A DNA stretch of 64,000 nucleotides, taken from positions 28,454-92,453 of IMG/VR virus record IMGVR_UViG_3300027365_000010, one strand, 5' to 3'. This document shows, piece by piece, positions 24,621 through 32,859 of the stretch (positions are counted from its first letter, which is position 1; every line of letters starts with the position of its first letter). The position numbers were made by a program, and so were the translations under genes. The notes under the pieces were generated by a model. The model searched no databases. It was not told the origin of the DNA and worked only from the letters and a program-made list of their open reading frames with translations. This DNA is from a virus.

Positions 24621-25979
24621 TTATAGAATGATTTCCAAGCTTCGAACAGAAGCTTCTTTTTGCTCTTTAACCCTTTCAAAACTATCAGCTTCATTCTTGT
24701 CTTTACGAATTTCTATAAAACGTGGGTTACTTAATGTGAAATATTCGTTCTCATCACTCTTGGATATATCACATGCCTTCACAGTTACAATTTTACCAAC
24801 TATCTTAGATGGGTCTTTGTAAAATGCTTCGCGTTCAGAATCCTTAAAGCCGCCGCCAACATCTGTAACTAATAGTCCATCAGATGTTTTTGCAGTTATA
24901 CGTCCTAGCATGTTTTCATATTTCTTACCTTTATCGCCTTCTAGAACATCGGTGACTACTAGATCTACTTCAAAGACAAGCTTTATTTTCACTTGATCAG
25001 TGCTAGTACCATCCTTCCAAACGCTGTCCTTGTTTTTAACCACACTTCCTTCGAGACCTTTACTAACATTCGATTTGAAATGCTCAACGATCTCGTCCAC
25101 GGTTTCTACTTCGCGGGTATCAACGATACGGAACGAATAATTAAGGTTCGGAACTACTTTACACAACTTCTTATAGGTCTCAGAGTACGGCTGTGATGAC
25201 TTACCTGCGGTCCATTCATCGATGGGTATCATATCCCATAAACTAAATACGATGCGCGTAGGATCGACCTCATCACCGTTGAGATACCCGTTACCAGATT
25301 GCCTATCCATGATTTCACCATTTTCATCCTTAACTAGGGCTTCACCCATAAGAACATGGCCATCGGCATTATGTTTTAATAAATTCTCATTTTCGTGATT
25401 ATGCCAAGCAAAATATCCACCACTACGAGATCTGTATTCTACGACACCATCATTCACAACAATATCAACATACATTCCATCTTCTTTAAGTTGAGAAATA
25501 GCAGGTAACTTAATCTTCTTCAGGTTTTTCTCAGTAAATGATGAACAACGCCTATATGGATGTACGTATATAAGATCGTCCCAGATTTTATTAATAGTTT
25601 TATCGCTTACTCCACAACGCAGTGTACGATCAATCACACACTGCAACACATTTTGGTCTTCAGGGAGAAGTTTTCCAGAAATATCAAATAAAAGGTCTTT
25701 TGCTGCATTACCACGAATACCTTCATTCAAAAGCTTTTCTTCTAAAATATCCAGAGCTTCGTTTAAACCAATGATCGTTCTATCATCTTCCTGTTCCATA
25801 AGCTCTTTCTTGTCATATTCAACAATATTAAAAACATGTCTTGGATCTAATGCTAAAAACGCAACCCGTTTGAAAATATCATTTAGATCTGACGCTTTTA
25901 TTTCTTCCAATATTGCTTCTTTTTCTTTACGTTTTGTCGTTGAGCCTAGAGCCTGTAATGCTTCATTTACATTTTTCAT
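24621..25979 (-). CDS. 30: ATP-dependent DNA ligase, T4 gp30-like
   Basis: 452 residues. Motif I is QLKEDGMY with the adenylated lysine near residue 163 (T4 K159). YRSRSG fits motif III, GSVVKNKDSVWKDG motif IV, and VKIKLVFEVDLVV motif V, with an OB-fold C-terminus. It seals nicks in replication and repair. Length slightly below T4 ligase (487). First gene after a block of small minus-strand genes. Confidence 0.92.
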   Translation of the reverse strand: MKNVNEALQALGSTTKRKEKEAILEEIKASDLNDIFKRVAFLALDPRHVFNIVEYDKKELMEQEDDRTIIGLNEALDILEEKLLNEGIRGNAAKDLLFDISGKLLPEDQNVLQCVIDRTLRCGVSDKTINKIWDDLIYVHPYRRCSSFTEKNLKKIKLPAISQLKEDGMYVDIVVNDGVVEYRSRSGGYFAWHNHENENLLKHNADGHVLMGEALVKDENGEIMDRQSGNGYLNGDEVDPTRIVFSLWDMIPIDEWTAGKSSQPYSETYKKLCKVVPNLNYSFRIVDTREVETVDEIVEHFKSNVSKGLEGSVVKNKDSVWKDGTSTDQVKIKLVFEVDLVVTDVLEGDKGKKYENMLGRITAKTSDGLLVTDVGGGFKDSEREAFYKDPSKIVGKIVTVKACDISKSDENEYFTLSNPRFIEIRKDKNEADSFERVKEQKEASVRSLEIIL

Positions 25980-25983
25980 TTAT

Positions 25984-26241
25984 TCACCAATTCATTTTAT
26001 CTTCAGTAATATTAAATATTTCCACAATTCCAGCATTAGTCACATAGCTGACAATGAATCTTTTCATCTCCACTGTCCCATCTGGTTTTTTATCGCTTAT
26101 GATATGAGCCTTTTTAAGCGCTCTTGTAGGGGAATAATGTTTTTCGAAATCATATACAATGTTCTCACCTTTGAATATTAACTCGGATATAGCATCCTTA
26201 AGAAAGTCAGGTACATTCTCTTCACATTCGGGTTTAATCAT
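25984..26241 (-). CDS. Hypothetical protein (85 aa)
   Basis: Soluble protein (MIKPECEENVPDF...) with strands VEMKRFIVSYVTNAGIVEIFNI. The start at 26241 is chosen because AAAGGA lies six bases upstream; it overlaps the preceding gene by 8 bases. Precedes the ligase gene by 4 bases, so co-expressed. No family recognised. Confidence 0.6.
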   Translation of the reverse strand: MIKPECEENVPDFLKDAISELIFKGENIVYDFEKHYSPTRALKKAHIISDKKPDGTVEMKRFIVSYVTNAGIVEIFNITEDKMNW

Positions 26242-26731
26242 GATCATTCCTTTTGTCATCCTGTTCATTAAATATATCAAGGGGTGGAATTGAGCCAATT
26301 TCATTATTCGCGCTATCAGATAGTGATTCTTTCAAAGCATTAAAAACCACACCGTCACCACGTTGTAACAACTCTTTATGTTCCTTGCGTATTTCAGCGA
26401 ATGAAATATTTCCATCTTGATTCTTTGTGATTGGATAATCTTGGAGCAACTGCTTCTGTATATCAGTAACTTCAGTCAATGATTCATCAGGGTTTTCACT
26501 TTCAATAAGCGTTTTATGCATATCACTGTTAAGTCCGGTATCATACCAAGCCTCACAATACTCACCACGTTTACACGTGCCATTTTTACCCACACCATAT
26601 ATTGGTGTGTCCTTACATGGCGATACTACTACATCAGAATCGGTCTCGTATTCTGATTCATCGATAGGTCGGATAACCTTACCTTCAGAAATGATATACT
26701 TACCATCACTGTCTTCTCGTACTTTAGCCAT
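26234..26731 (-). CDS. Hypothetical protein (165 aa)
   Basis: Acidic protein with a possible small metal-binding loop: CKDTPIYGVGKNGTCKRGEYCEAWYD has three cysteines in ~20 residues. Start at the third codon of the longest frame because GAGG is then correctly spaced. A sigma70-type promoter lies upstream, heading the ligase operon. Function unknown. Confidence 0.6.
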   Translation of the reverse strand: MAKVREDSDGKYIISEGKVIRPIDESEYETDSDVVVSPCKDTPIYGVGKNGTCKRGEYCEAWYDTGLNSDMHKTLIESENPDESLTEVTDIQKQLLQDYPITKNQDGNISFAEIRKEHKELLQRGDGVVFNALKESLSDSANNEIGSIPPLDIFNEQDDKRNDHD

Positions 26732-26756
26732 AACCATAACCTCATTTCTTAAGTCG

Positions 26757-26784
26757 ATATTACAACCAAACAGTTATCTGTCAA
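26757..26784 (-). promoter_or_regulatory. Sigma70-type promoter
   Basis: Minus strand: TTGACA (26779-26784), 16-base spacer, TAATAT (26757-26762). It reads into the 165-aa gene and on to DNA ligase. Confidence 0.65.
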
Positions 26785-26795
26785 GTATCTATTCA

Positions 26796-26951
26796 CTATT
26801 TCTTAGAAAGGGTTTTTCTATACTTCCCAGTAACAACACTATGGTGGAACTTGCCCTTACGATTATCTCTATTCAACGACTTAATATTGTTTGTGTGATA
26901 GATAAACTTGACAATCATCATTAAAATAATTATCATAAAAATAAATACCAT
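26796..26951 (-). CDS. Small single-pass membrane protein (51 aa)
   Basis: MVFIFMIIILMMIVKFIYH is a membrane helix, followed by a basic tail (NRDNRKGKFHHSVVTGKYRK). The internal ATG at 26951 is chosen because GGAG lies six bases upstream. It overlaps the plus-strand promoter of the ferredoxin gene on the opposite strand. Confidence 0.5.
   Translation of the reverse strand: MVFIFMIIILMMIVKFIYHTNNIKSLNRDNRKGKFHHSVVTGKYRKTLSKK
26908..26936 (+). promoter_or_regulatory. Sigma70-type promoter for ferredoxin gene
   Basis: TTGACA (26908-26913), 17-base spacer, TATCAT (26931-26936), 41 bases before the Bfd-like start. Confidence 0.65.
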
Positions 26952-26976
26952 ATTAAACTCCATAAAGGTAATTAGC

Positions 26977-27132
26977 ATGATTGTATGCATTTGTCAAAAT
27001 GTAAATGATAAGACAGTAGAACAATACAAACAGGAAGGAAAAACATTAAAAGATTTAGCGTCTGACTACAACATCTGTAGCGGTTGTAGAAAGTGTCTTA
27101 GTCATTTTAAAGAAACTTTTTCCAAAGACTGA
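26977..27132 (+). CDS. Bfd-type [2Fe-2S] ferredoxin
   Basis: 51 residues. MIVCICQNV ... ICSGCRKC reproduces the four-cysteine arrangement of bacterioferritin-associated ferredoxin (C4, C6, then C37-x2-C40; an extra Cys34 is present). Bfd delivers electrons to bacterioferritin to release stored iron. The start at 26977 is set by AAAGG and by homology of the N-terminus; a longer frame upstream is not supported. It is the only plus-strand gene in a 9-kb minus-strand block and has its own promoter. Confidence 0.85.
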   Translation: MIVCICQNVNDKTVEQYKQEGKTLKDLASDYNICSGCRKCLSHFKETFSKD

Positions 27133-27135
27133 CCA

Positions 27136-27345
27136 TCACGTTCTTTTCAAGAACATATACGTTTCCATATTTTTTTCATGGAAATAAAACACCACTGTAT
27201 TAGCCATAGGCTCTACTAATGCAATACCACCTGCCAATGCTAATGATCCCGTAAATAAGTACGCGATACTAAAACCAACCATAAAATGTATTACACAAAA
27301 TGTTAACGTTTTTAACACACTTTCATACTTAATAACCATAACCAT
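27136..27345 (-). CDS. DUF2061-like membrane protein
   Basis: About 69 residues. ESVLKTLTFCVIHFMVGFSIAYLFTGSLALAGGIALVEPMANTVVFYFHEKNME (in pieces) follows the DUF2061 pattern: S-x-K-T, a first helix, TGS, a second helix with a glutamate, and Y/F-x-HE near the end. Two membrane helices. Function of the family unknown. Start chosen by GGGAG spacing. A late-promoter-like box lies upstream. Confidence 0.7.
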   Translation of the reverse strand: MVMVIKYESVLKTLTFCVIHFMVGFSIAYLFTGSLALAGGIALVEPMANTVVFYFHEKNMETYMFLKRT

Positions 27346-27363
27346 AATCATCTCCCACTTTAG

Positions 27364-27371
27364 TATTTATT
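27364..27371 (-). promoter_or_regulatory. Possible late promoter (AATAAATA)
   Basis: One mismatch from the late consensus on the minus strand, upstream of the DUF2061-like gene. Confidence 0.4.
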
Positions 27372-27412
27372 ATAGTGAAACATAATTATAAGCAATAATC
27401 TAATAGTTATTA

Positions 27413-27658
27413 TCAATCAGCTTTATGTGTTTTGTTAACTAAGTGATAACCGTTGATCCCAAAAAGAATGATATTAACTACTAGAATAGAAATAAATCCC
27501 ATGACACTACCGGCATTCAACGTAAGCAATATACCGTATAAAACGAATACAAAAGAGCCTATCATGTTTATCATTCGCACAGTCCGTATATTCCTAAAAC
27601 AAAAACTAAGAACCACAAAAAAGGTAGCGATTATTCCAACTAATTCAATAAAAAGCAT
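27413..27658 (-). CDS. Three-helix membrane protein (81 aa)
   Basis: Helices at ~residues 3-22 (FIELVGIIATFFVVLSFCF), 29-48 (INMIGSFVFVLYGILLTL) and 52-73 (SVMGFISILVVNIILFGINGY). The pattern G-x-A...SF...R...R-x-IN-x-IG-x-x-x-x-x-YG resembles small SemiSWEET/YgjV-like membrane proteins; that is a tentative match. Its start codon is buried in a perfect hairpin whose loop carries the ribosome site. Confidence 0.6.
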   Translation of the reverse strand: MLFIELVGIIATFFVVLSFCFRNIRTVRMINMIGSFVFVLYGILLTLNAGSVMGFISILVVNIILFGINGYHLVNKTHKAD

Positions 27659-27683
27659 ACTATACCTCCTGTGTATAGTATGC
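27655..27683 (-). promoter_or_regulatory. Translation-initiation hairpin with ribosome site in loop
   Basis: On the mRNA, GCATACTATAC pairs perfectly (11 bp) with GTATAGTATGC, enclosing a 7-base loop ACAGGAG that carries the Shine-Dalgarno. The AUG start of the 81-aa membrane protein lies in the 3' arm. This would limit initiation unless melted or bound by a regulator. Confidence 0.7.
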
Positions 27684-27701
27684 CATATTTTCTAACCATG
27701 T

Positions 27702-29459
27702 CTACCAGCTTTTTAATACTCTATGAAGGCTTTGGATAACATCTATGTATTTTTTCTTGAAATACCGCTCAAACAACTCCATAGAATCTTGATTAGGATT
27801 GCCTTCATCAAACTCTTCAAAGAATTCGCTCAAATCAATTCTTTTAGAAATTGCCTTAAGTGAACTATATAGATATGACATAGTAAAACCATACTTTTCT
27901 TTCACTACGCTATTGGCCATCTTGGACAACTTCTTGTAGTACTCTTTGTTGTACTCATCAGTATATGCAAAGTTTAGTAAATATAATGCCCTGAATAGAT
28001 GCGTACCTATTTCACCATATCGCTCATGGTAATTCTCACCACCAAAGAATCGCAGTTCAATACGCCCACCAAGTATATCATAATCTTTGAAGTTAATAGT
28101 TTGAAATTTTTCTTTATTATTCGTATTCGAGATATACTGTTCTAAGTTCTTAACGACATCCACTAAGCTATCATTTTCTAAAACACTAGTTAGAATGTAC
28201 TTATCGATTACCTTTTCTATTTCATATATTACAATTTCTTGCAAATCCAGTACATGACTTCTCTCAGGAAAAAATTCACTTATATAATCTATGTCCATAA
28301 TAGTAATAAACTTCGCTATGTTAAAGTCATCATGATCATGAATACGTGACGATATAGATATATGCATACCAGCATAGCTTTCAACTCGGTGATTCTGCAA
28401 ATACTTAAACATGGTCTCGATATTAAGCAATGCCTCATCAACATCCATTTTCTCTGTAATCACTTCTATCATTTCGTCGTGTTCATCAACAATCTTATCG
28501 ATATGAGGAATCTGATCTCTAATTTCATCTTCGTTCACTTCATAGTTCTGTATAATATCTTCTAAATTTTCTCTCGCAGTGTCCACGAGATGCCTAGTTA
28601 TACCCAAAACATCATGATAATTCTCCACATACGATATATAATCAGGAAGCGTAAAATCACCATAACTGAAACCATCTGGCTCTACGGTATAAGAAAGATG
28701 TTCTATATCAAGTTCAGTTGTGATCAATGAAGAATTAGACAACATCTCAATTGCATCTGATACATCCACAATTTCATCTTTATCAATGGAATCTAAATAT
28801 TCATCATTAGTTATTTCCGTAATGTTGAAAAATCGTTCATCAAATAAGGTATTGGACTGATAAAAGTTATAGAAATCTTTCATCATCTCACTATTGGCTC
28901 CGAAAAGATCACCATCAAAATATACATCTAATACAGTACATATATCATACATCTCTCTAAGATTAATTTCATGGTTGTATACAATATCTTTTATGCTGTA
29001 AAGCTCTACTTCCCCTTCATCATTTACTGAGTCTTTCAAAACATCCCTATAAAGAATAACATAAGATGCTTTCTTATCATCGGGGAATAAATCTTGCGTC
29101 TCAGTATCAGAAGATTGAAACTCTCTTATTTTTTTAACTAATCGTGTTGTTAATGTAAGAAAGTCCATTACCTTTGACGGTACTGAACTATCCATGTCAT
29201 GGACACTTTCAACATAATCAGCAATATATTCGGAATATTCAGGTTCTAGAAACATATCGTGGTTATCATAGAGTTTGTCTAAATCATGAAGTATTTCATC
29301 ATCAGCCTGTGATATATCAATGACATCATCGAAGTTAACCTCTTCGCCTTCATAATTAAACTCATATTCGATACCAACAAAATATTCATCAGCATGATCT
29401 AAAATAAACTGTTTTTCTTTATTACCAAACTTAATCCCCTCAAATAACTCTTTACTCAT
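27702..29459 (-). CDS. Amidoligase-like (COOH-NH2 ligase fold) protein, copy 1
   Basis: 585 residues. FVGIEYEFNYEG (~28-39), GMHISISS (~366) and GGRIELRFFGGENYHERYG (~466) match the G-x-E-x-E / H-x-x-x / E-x-R order of the glutamine-synthetase/GCS2-like amidoligase superfamily. Such enzymes join amines to carboxylates using ATP and often act on proteins, peptidoglycan or small metabolites. It is preceded by, and overlaps (29456-29459), a full-length paralogue. Substrate unknown. Confidence 0.65.
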   Translation of the reverse strand: MSKELFEGIKFGNKEKQFILDHADEYFVGIEYEFNYEGEEVNFDDVIDISQADDEILHDLDKLYDNHDMFLEPEYSEYIADYVESVHDMDSSVPSKVMDFLTLTTRLVKKIREFQSSDTETQDLFPDDKKASYVILYRDVLKDSVNDEGEVELYSIKDIVYNHEINLREMYDICTVLDVYFDGDLFGANSEMMKDFYNFYQSNTLFDERFFNITEITNDEYLDSIDKDEIVDVSDAIEMLSNSSLITTELDIEHLSYTVEPDGFSYGDFTLPDYISYVENYHDVLGITRHLVDTARENLEDIIQNYEVNEDEIRDQIPHIDKIVDEHDEMIEVITEKMDVDEALLNIETMFKYLQNHRVESYAGMHISISSRIHDHDDFNIAKFITIMDIDYISEFFPERSHVLDLQEIVIYEIEKVIDKYILTSVLENDSLVDVVKNLEQYISNTNNKEKFQTINFKDYDILGGRIELRFFGGENYHERYGEIGTHLFRALYLLNFAYTDEYNKEYYKKLSKMANSVVKEKYGFTMSYLYSSLKAISKRIDLSEFFEEFDEGNPNQDSMELFERYFKKKYIDVIQSLHRVLKSW

Positions 29460-31180
29460 TCCAAACCCCTTAAAAAATCCAAATCTAGCATCCAGTCTTC
29501 ACCAAACGCTTTTGACATATATCTATCGAACTGTTTAATGTCATCTATCTGTTCTTGACCTATGGTCTTTTTAAACCAGTCATACATTTTTGCTATATCT
29601 TTAGGAAATATCTTGTTGGCTCGATTTATTACCGATACAATGTTACTTAATGAAGTATTATATTTTTCCTTAGCATTTTTATTAATTATCTTAACCATCT
29701 TCTTATAAAAAACATTATTATATGTGTCTGTATAAGCGAAGTTCAAAAGATATAGCGCCCTTAATAAGTGATGTTTGATCTCATCCTCGTATAAATGGTA
29801 ATCTTCCCCACCAAAGAACCGTAGTTCTATACGCCCATCTAATACTTTATAATCACCAAATTTTATAGATTGTTCCTTGTGGTAAGAAATCATCACTTCA
29901 ATTCTGTGTGTAAGTGTTTTAACAATTTCTGATGCTGACAATACTTTATTATTACTATTGTATATATCCTCGATAACATCAGGCAACATATCCTTTGCTT
30001 CATAATCAATTATTTGTTCTAGATTTTCAACATATTGTCTCTCAGGGAACATATCTAATACATGATCTAGATCTAAAAGAGCCACGAATTTCATCAGGTT
30101 GAAGTCGTCAAGATTGTATTTATTAGTTGATATTGATATATGCATTCCTGAATAATTACTTGTTTCCGAATTACTGATCATAAAATTGAACATCTGGTCT
30201 ATGTTCTTAAATGCCTCAATTACGTTCATCTTGGTGGTTATAACTTCAGCCTGTTCAGCATTGTCCCTTTTAATACCCGTGATTTTAGATATATCAACAC
30301 CGTGTTCTTTTAAATCATCTTCATCAGGTAAGGAACCTTCTGAATGCATCGGGATTTCAGACGAAATAGATTCAAATTGCTCTGAAAATTCTCTGAAAAT
30401 TTCATTATCAATAGTAGGTATAGTAGCATGATCCTCACGATAAGTTGTATACTGATCAAAACTTATGCTTTGTTCATCAAACTCTGCAAACTCATAAGGT
30501 ATATCTTCTTTACTCGGTATATCTAGTAATTCCGTATTAGCCATCGAATCTATCAATCCATTTAAGTGCTTCTCATCACCATCGATTATCTTACTAATAA
30601 TTACTAAATAATCACTGTATTGTGCGAAATTCTCGTCATTAAACATTTCACCCTCATAATACAGGTCGATAAAACGCATTATATCTTCTATATAACTTCG
30701 ATTCCAAGAAGAGATACGCTTAACATTTGTCTTATCAATGTCACCGTTGTTTAAGATCTTCATGAAGGCATCATAAAACTGTCGTATGGTTTTCTCATCA
30801 TCAACCATATTCATTTGAGTACCAAACTCGTGTTCATCATCTTCCTGTTCGTCAGACTTTACATTTTTCTTCACAAGTCGGTCAAAGTCATTAATATGAT
30901 CAAACAGCTTGATTAGGATCATTCCATCTTTAACCATCTGTTGTATTTTACTACCTACTAGAACATCTTCAAATATTCGTTCAACCTCTACCGTCAGGTC
31001 ATATGCATTTATCATGGATAAAAAATCATCCATGTCATTATCTAAGAAATCTCCGATCTTAAGATTTTCTTTATAATGCATTTCATATTCTATACCAACA
31101 TTAAAATCTTTGGCATTCTTAAGTATTAGAGCTTTTTCTTTCTCTCCAAATTTAACGCCTTCAAAAATCTTTTTAGTCAT
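29456..31180 (-). CDS. Amidoligase-like protein, copy 2
   Basis: 574 residues, paralogous over its full length to the next gene. The N-terminus KKIFEGVKFGEKEKALILKN parallels KELFEGIKFGNKEKQFILDH. It has VGIEYEMHY (~30), GMHISIST (~347) and GRIELRFFGGEDYH (~452), and shares the tail FAYTD-YN. The start at 31180 has AAGGA upstream and an exact late promoter 26 bases further; a longer frame begins without support. Tandem duplication followed by divergence. Confidence 0.65.
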   Translation of the reverse strand: MTKKIFEGVKFGEKEKALILKNAKDFNVGIEYEMHYKENLKIGDFLDNDMDDFLSMINAYDLTVEVERIFEDVLVGSKIQQMVKDGMILIKLFDHINDFDRLVKKNVKSDEQEDDEHEFGTQMNMVDDEKTIRQFYDAFMKILNNGDIDKTNVKRISSWNRSYIEDIMRFIDLYYEGEMFNDENFAQYSDYLVIISKIIDGDEKHLNGLIDSMANTELLDIPSKEDIPYEFAEFDEQSISFDQYTTYREDHATIPTIDNEIFREFSEQFESISSEIPMHSEGSLPDEDDLKEHGVDISKITGIKRDNAEQAEVITTKMNVIEAFKNIDQMFNFMISNSETSNYSGMHISISTNKYNLDDFNLMKFVALLDLDHVLDMFPERQYVENLEQIIDYEAKDMLPDVIEDIYNSNNKVLSASEIVKTLTHRIEVMISYHKEQSIKFGDYKVLDGRIELRFFGGEDYHLYEDEIKHHLLRALYLLNFAYTDTYNNVFYKKMVKIINKNAKEKYNTSLSNIVSVINRANKIFPKDIAKMYDWFKKTIGQEQIDDIKQFDRYMSKAFGEDWMLDLDFLRGLE

Positions 31181-31206
31181 TATAATATCCTTTTTATCTT
31201 TAATAA

Positions 31207-31214
31207 TATTTATA
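31207..31214 (-). promoter_or_regulatory. T4-like late promoter
   Basis: Exact TATAAATA on the minus strand upstream of the tandem amidoligase-like genes. Confidence 0.75.
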
Positions 31215-31222
31215 GATAAGAA

Positions 31223-31250
31223 AAAAGGGGGATACACTCATCCCCCTTTT
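31223..31250. terminator. Hairpin terminator
   Basis: 11-bp stem AAAAGGGGGAT / ATCCCCCTTTT with a 6-base loop and T-runs on either strand. It separates the KTSC-domain gene from the amidoligase-like operon. A possible 14-codon frame (31314-31270, minus, with GAGGGGG upstream) lies just before it. Confidence 0.85.
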
Positions 31251-31328
31251 ATATACTAAGTCCACTATATTATTTAAATTTTACATTACTACCTTTTAGA
31301 TTTTTAACAATCATAGTTCATACCCCCT

Positions 31329-31715
31329 CTATTTCTTTCTTTTCTTCTTCCATCGGACTATCTTACCAGTATTAGGATCAGTTTTAACTCTAGGCTTAAT
31401 TAATGGATAACCTTTTACATCAACTCTGCGATAACTATAGTATCCACGGATATTTTTCCACACGAACCGCCCAAATGATGGTGCTACCGTGAAGTATTTT
31501 ACTACAGTATAAGGTACTTGATAATATTCATATTCAGCACCATTGTTAAATTCTATAGTTAATGTACCAATACCGTTCCCACTATCCTTAAACCAGAAGC
31601 TATGAACATTAGAACTACTCACGAATAAGCGCTCCAAATCTTCTTCGTTTAACTGTTGGATACTCTCATTAAGAGGAATATCACACATATCATAATCGTA
31701 TTCAAATAAAATCAT
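31329..31715 (-). CDS. KTSC-domain protein
   Basis: 128 residues. SSNVHSFWFKDSG, TLTIEFNNGAEYEYYQVPYTVVKYF, APSFGRFVWKNIRGYYSYRRV follows the KTSC domain pattern (S-S-x-I ... L-x-V-x-F-x-x-G-x-x-Y-x-Y-x-x-V-P ... S-x-G-x-x-x-x-x-x-I-R). The family occurs in phages and bacteria, sometimes fused to lysyl-tRNA synthetase; its role is unclear. The C-terminus is strongly basic (RWKKKRKK). Start set at ATG 31715 with AAGGTGG upstream. Confidence 0.8.
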   Translation of the reverse strand: MILFEYDYDMCDIPLNESIQQLNEEDLERLFVSSSNVHSFWFKDSGNGIGTLTIEFNNGAEYEYYQVPYTVVKYFTVAPSFGRFVWKNIRGYYSYRRVDVKGYPLIKPRVKTDPNTGKIVRWKKKRKK

Positions 31716-31738
31716 CAATAGCCACCTTCGTTTACGTA

Positions 31739-31746
31739 TATTTATA
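31739..31746 (-). promoter_or_regulatory. T4-like late promoter
   Basis: Exact TATAAATA on the minus strand. It overlaps the stop of the upstream pyrophosphohydrolase gene and lies 23 bases before the KTSC gene start. Confidence 0.7.
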
Positions 31747-32467
31747 CAAGGTCATCAAGCACTGGCTCTTCAAAATATATACATTTCAGAAACTTATGAG
31801 CGCGATACATTTTACCGTTCACTACCTGTTCTTTTGAGGAATATACAACATGAATCCAGTTACCTTGCACTTTAAAGTATTTAGAATAAACTTCTACACC
31901 ATTATCGGTATATTTATCTATGGTTGCCTGACATTCTTCGAACGTAGAGCAGATTTTAGTCAAATTGCTTACAGTAATACGTGTCATCAAACGATCTTCA
32001 TCAACACCATTTAATGAACACAATGTCTTTACAAGGCCCATAAGCTTCTCATATTCTTTCAGATAATCTTTACTATCTTTTAGATTCAAGGCATCGATAA
32101 GCTCATCAGTTTGATATTCAACAAGTTTGATCATTCGTTCATTAGTAATGTCTGGACGATTCTCATAATAGTCATAGTTATAAACTACCTTACTATCTAA
32201 TCCAAGTAGGTAGCCAATACCATATCCAAACGTCAGAAGATCACCAATCGCGTCAATTATTTCTTTTCGATCATTCTTTTCTAAACCATCTTTTACGAAC
32301 TCTTCTGCCTCATCGTACATATTTTCAGTTTGGGTAATCACCTTATTAGTTCTGTTATCCCCAAATGTATTACCAAAAATCTCATTAATGAAATAAACCT
32401 GTGATGCAGCATTCATATCATATACGCGTTCGATAAGTGGTTGTAAATCTTTACGTTCTACTGTCAT
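31742..32467 (-). CDS. MazG-like NTP pyrophosphohydrolase
   Basis: About 241 residues. YDEAEEFVKDGLEKNDRKEIIDAIGDLL carries the E-x-x-E ... E-x-x-D metal-binding pattern of the all-alpha NTP pyrophosphatase (MazG/dUTPase) superfamily, followed by helices repeated in the second half (ATIDKYTDNGVEVYSKYF, HKFLKCIYFEEP). Phage MazG-like enzymes cleave (d)NTPs or alarmones. The start at 32467 is preferred because GGAGAA lies just upstream. Ends under a late promoter for the next gene. Confidence 0.75.
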   Translation of the reverse strand: MTVERKDLQPLIERVYDMNAASQVYFINEIFGNTFGDNRTNKVITQTENMYDEAEEFVKDGLEKNDRKEIIDAIGDLLTFGYGIGYLLGLDSKVVYNYDYYENRPDITNERMIKLVEYQTDELIDALNLKDSKDYLKEYEKLMGLVKTLCSLNGVDEDRLMTRITVSNLTKICSTFEECQATIDKYTDNGVEVYSKYFKVQGNWIHVVYSSKEQVVNGKMYRAHKFLKCIYFEEPVLDDLV

Positions 32468-32859
32468 ATTCTTTTTCTCCATTTTGTTATATCAATAACA
32501 TAACACGAATAACAGATTTGTCTATATGTCCAGATATGAGAATTATTATCAATAAAACTCTGACCTAAAAAGTCTAACCTATTTCTTATTATTTCTATAT
32601 AAAGAAAAAGTAAGAGTTTTAGTTATAGATAGAGATATATTTAAGTAATAGAAATATCATGATAATGATATTTCATATCTGTATGGAATGGAATGACATA
32701 CAGATAATAACTATATAGTTAACTACTATAAATATAATTTCTCTATGGGTATTTGTGAGGCGTCAAGCACCTCACAATGAATTCTTACGAATTCGATTTG
32801 ACATGGAGATGTACTACTTGCTATAATTTATTTTTAAATCAATTACGGAGGGAATTATT
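32468..32859. other. Intergenic divergence region with several stem-loops
   Basis: 392 bases without a convincing gene, between divergent transcription units. It holds perfect inverted repeats: GAAATATCAT/ATGATATTTC (32651-32674), TATCTGTATG/CATACAGATA (32676-32706), TTGTGAGG/CCTCACAA (32753-32777) and a GAATTC-tta-cGAATTC pair, in very AT-rich sequence. A consensus promoter for the winged-helix gene closes it. It could be an operator region or a replication start; undecided. Confidence 0.5.
32798..32827 (+). promoter_or_regulatory. Consensus sigma70 promoter
   Basis: TTGACA (32798-32803), 18-base spacer, TATAAT (32822-32827): both boxes match consensus exactly. It drives the winged-helix gene. 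Confidence 0.85.

Noticed and set aside
32640-32720. CRISPR-like repeats
   Set aside because: The palindromes differ in sequence and have no regular spacers.
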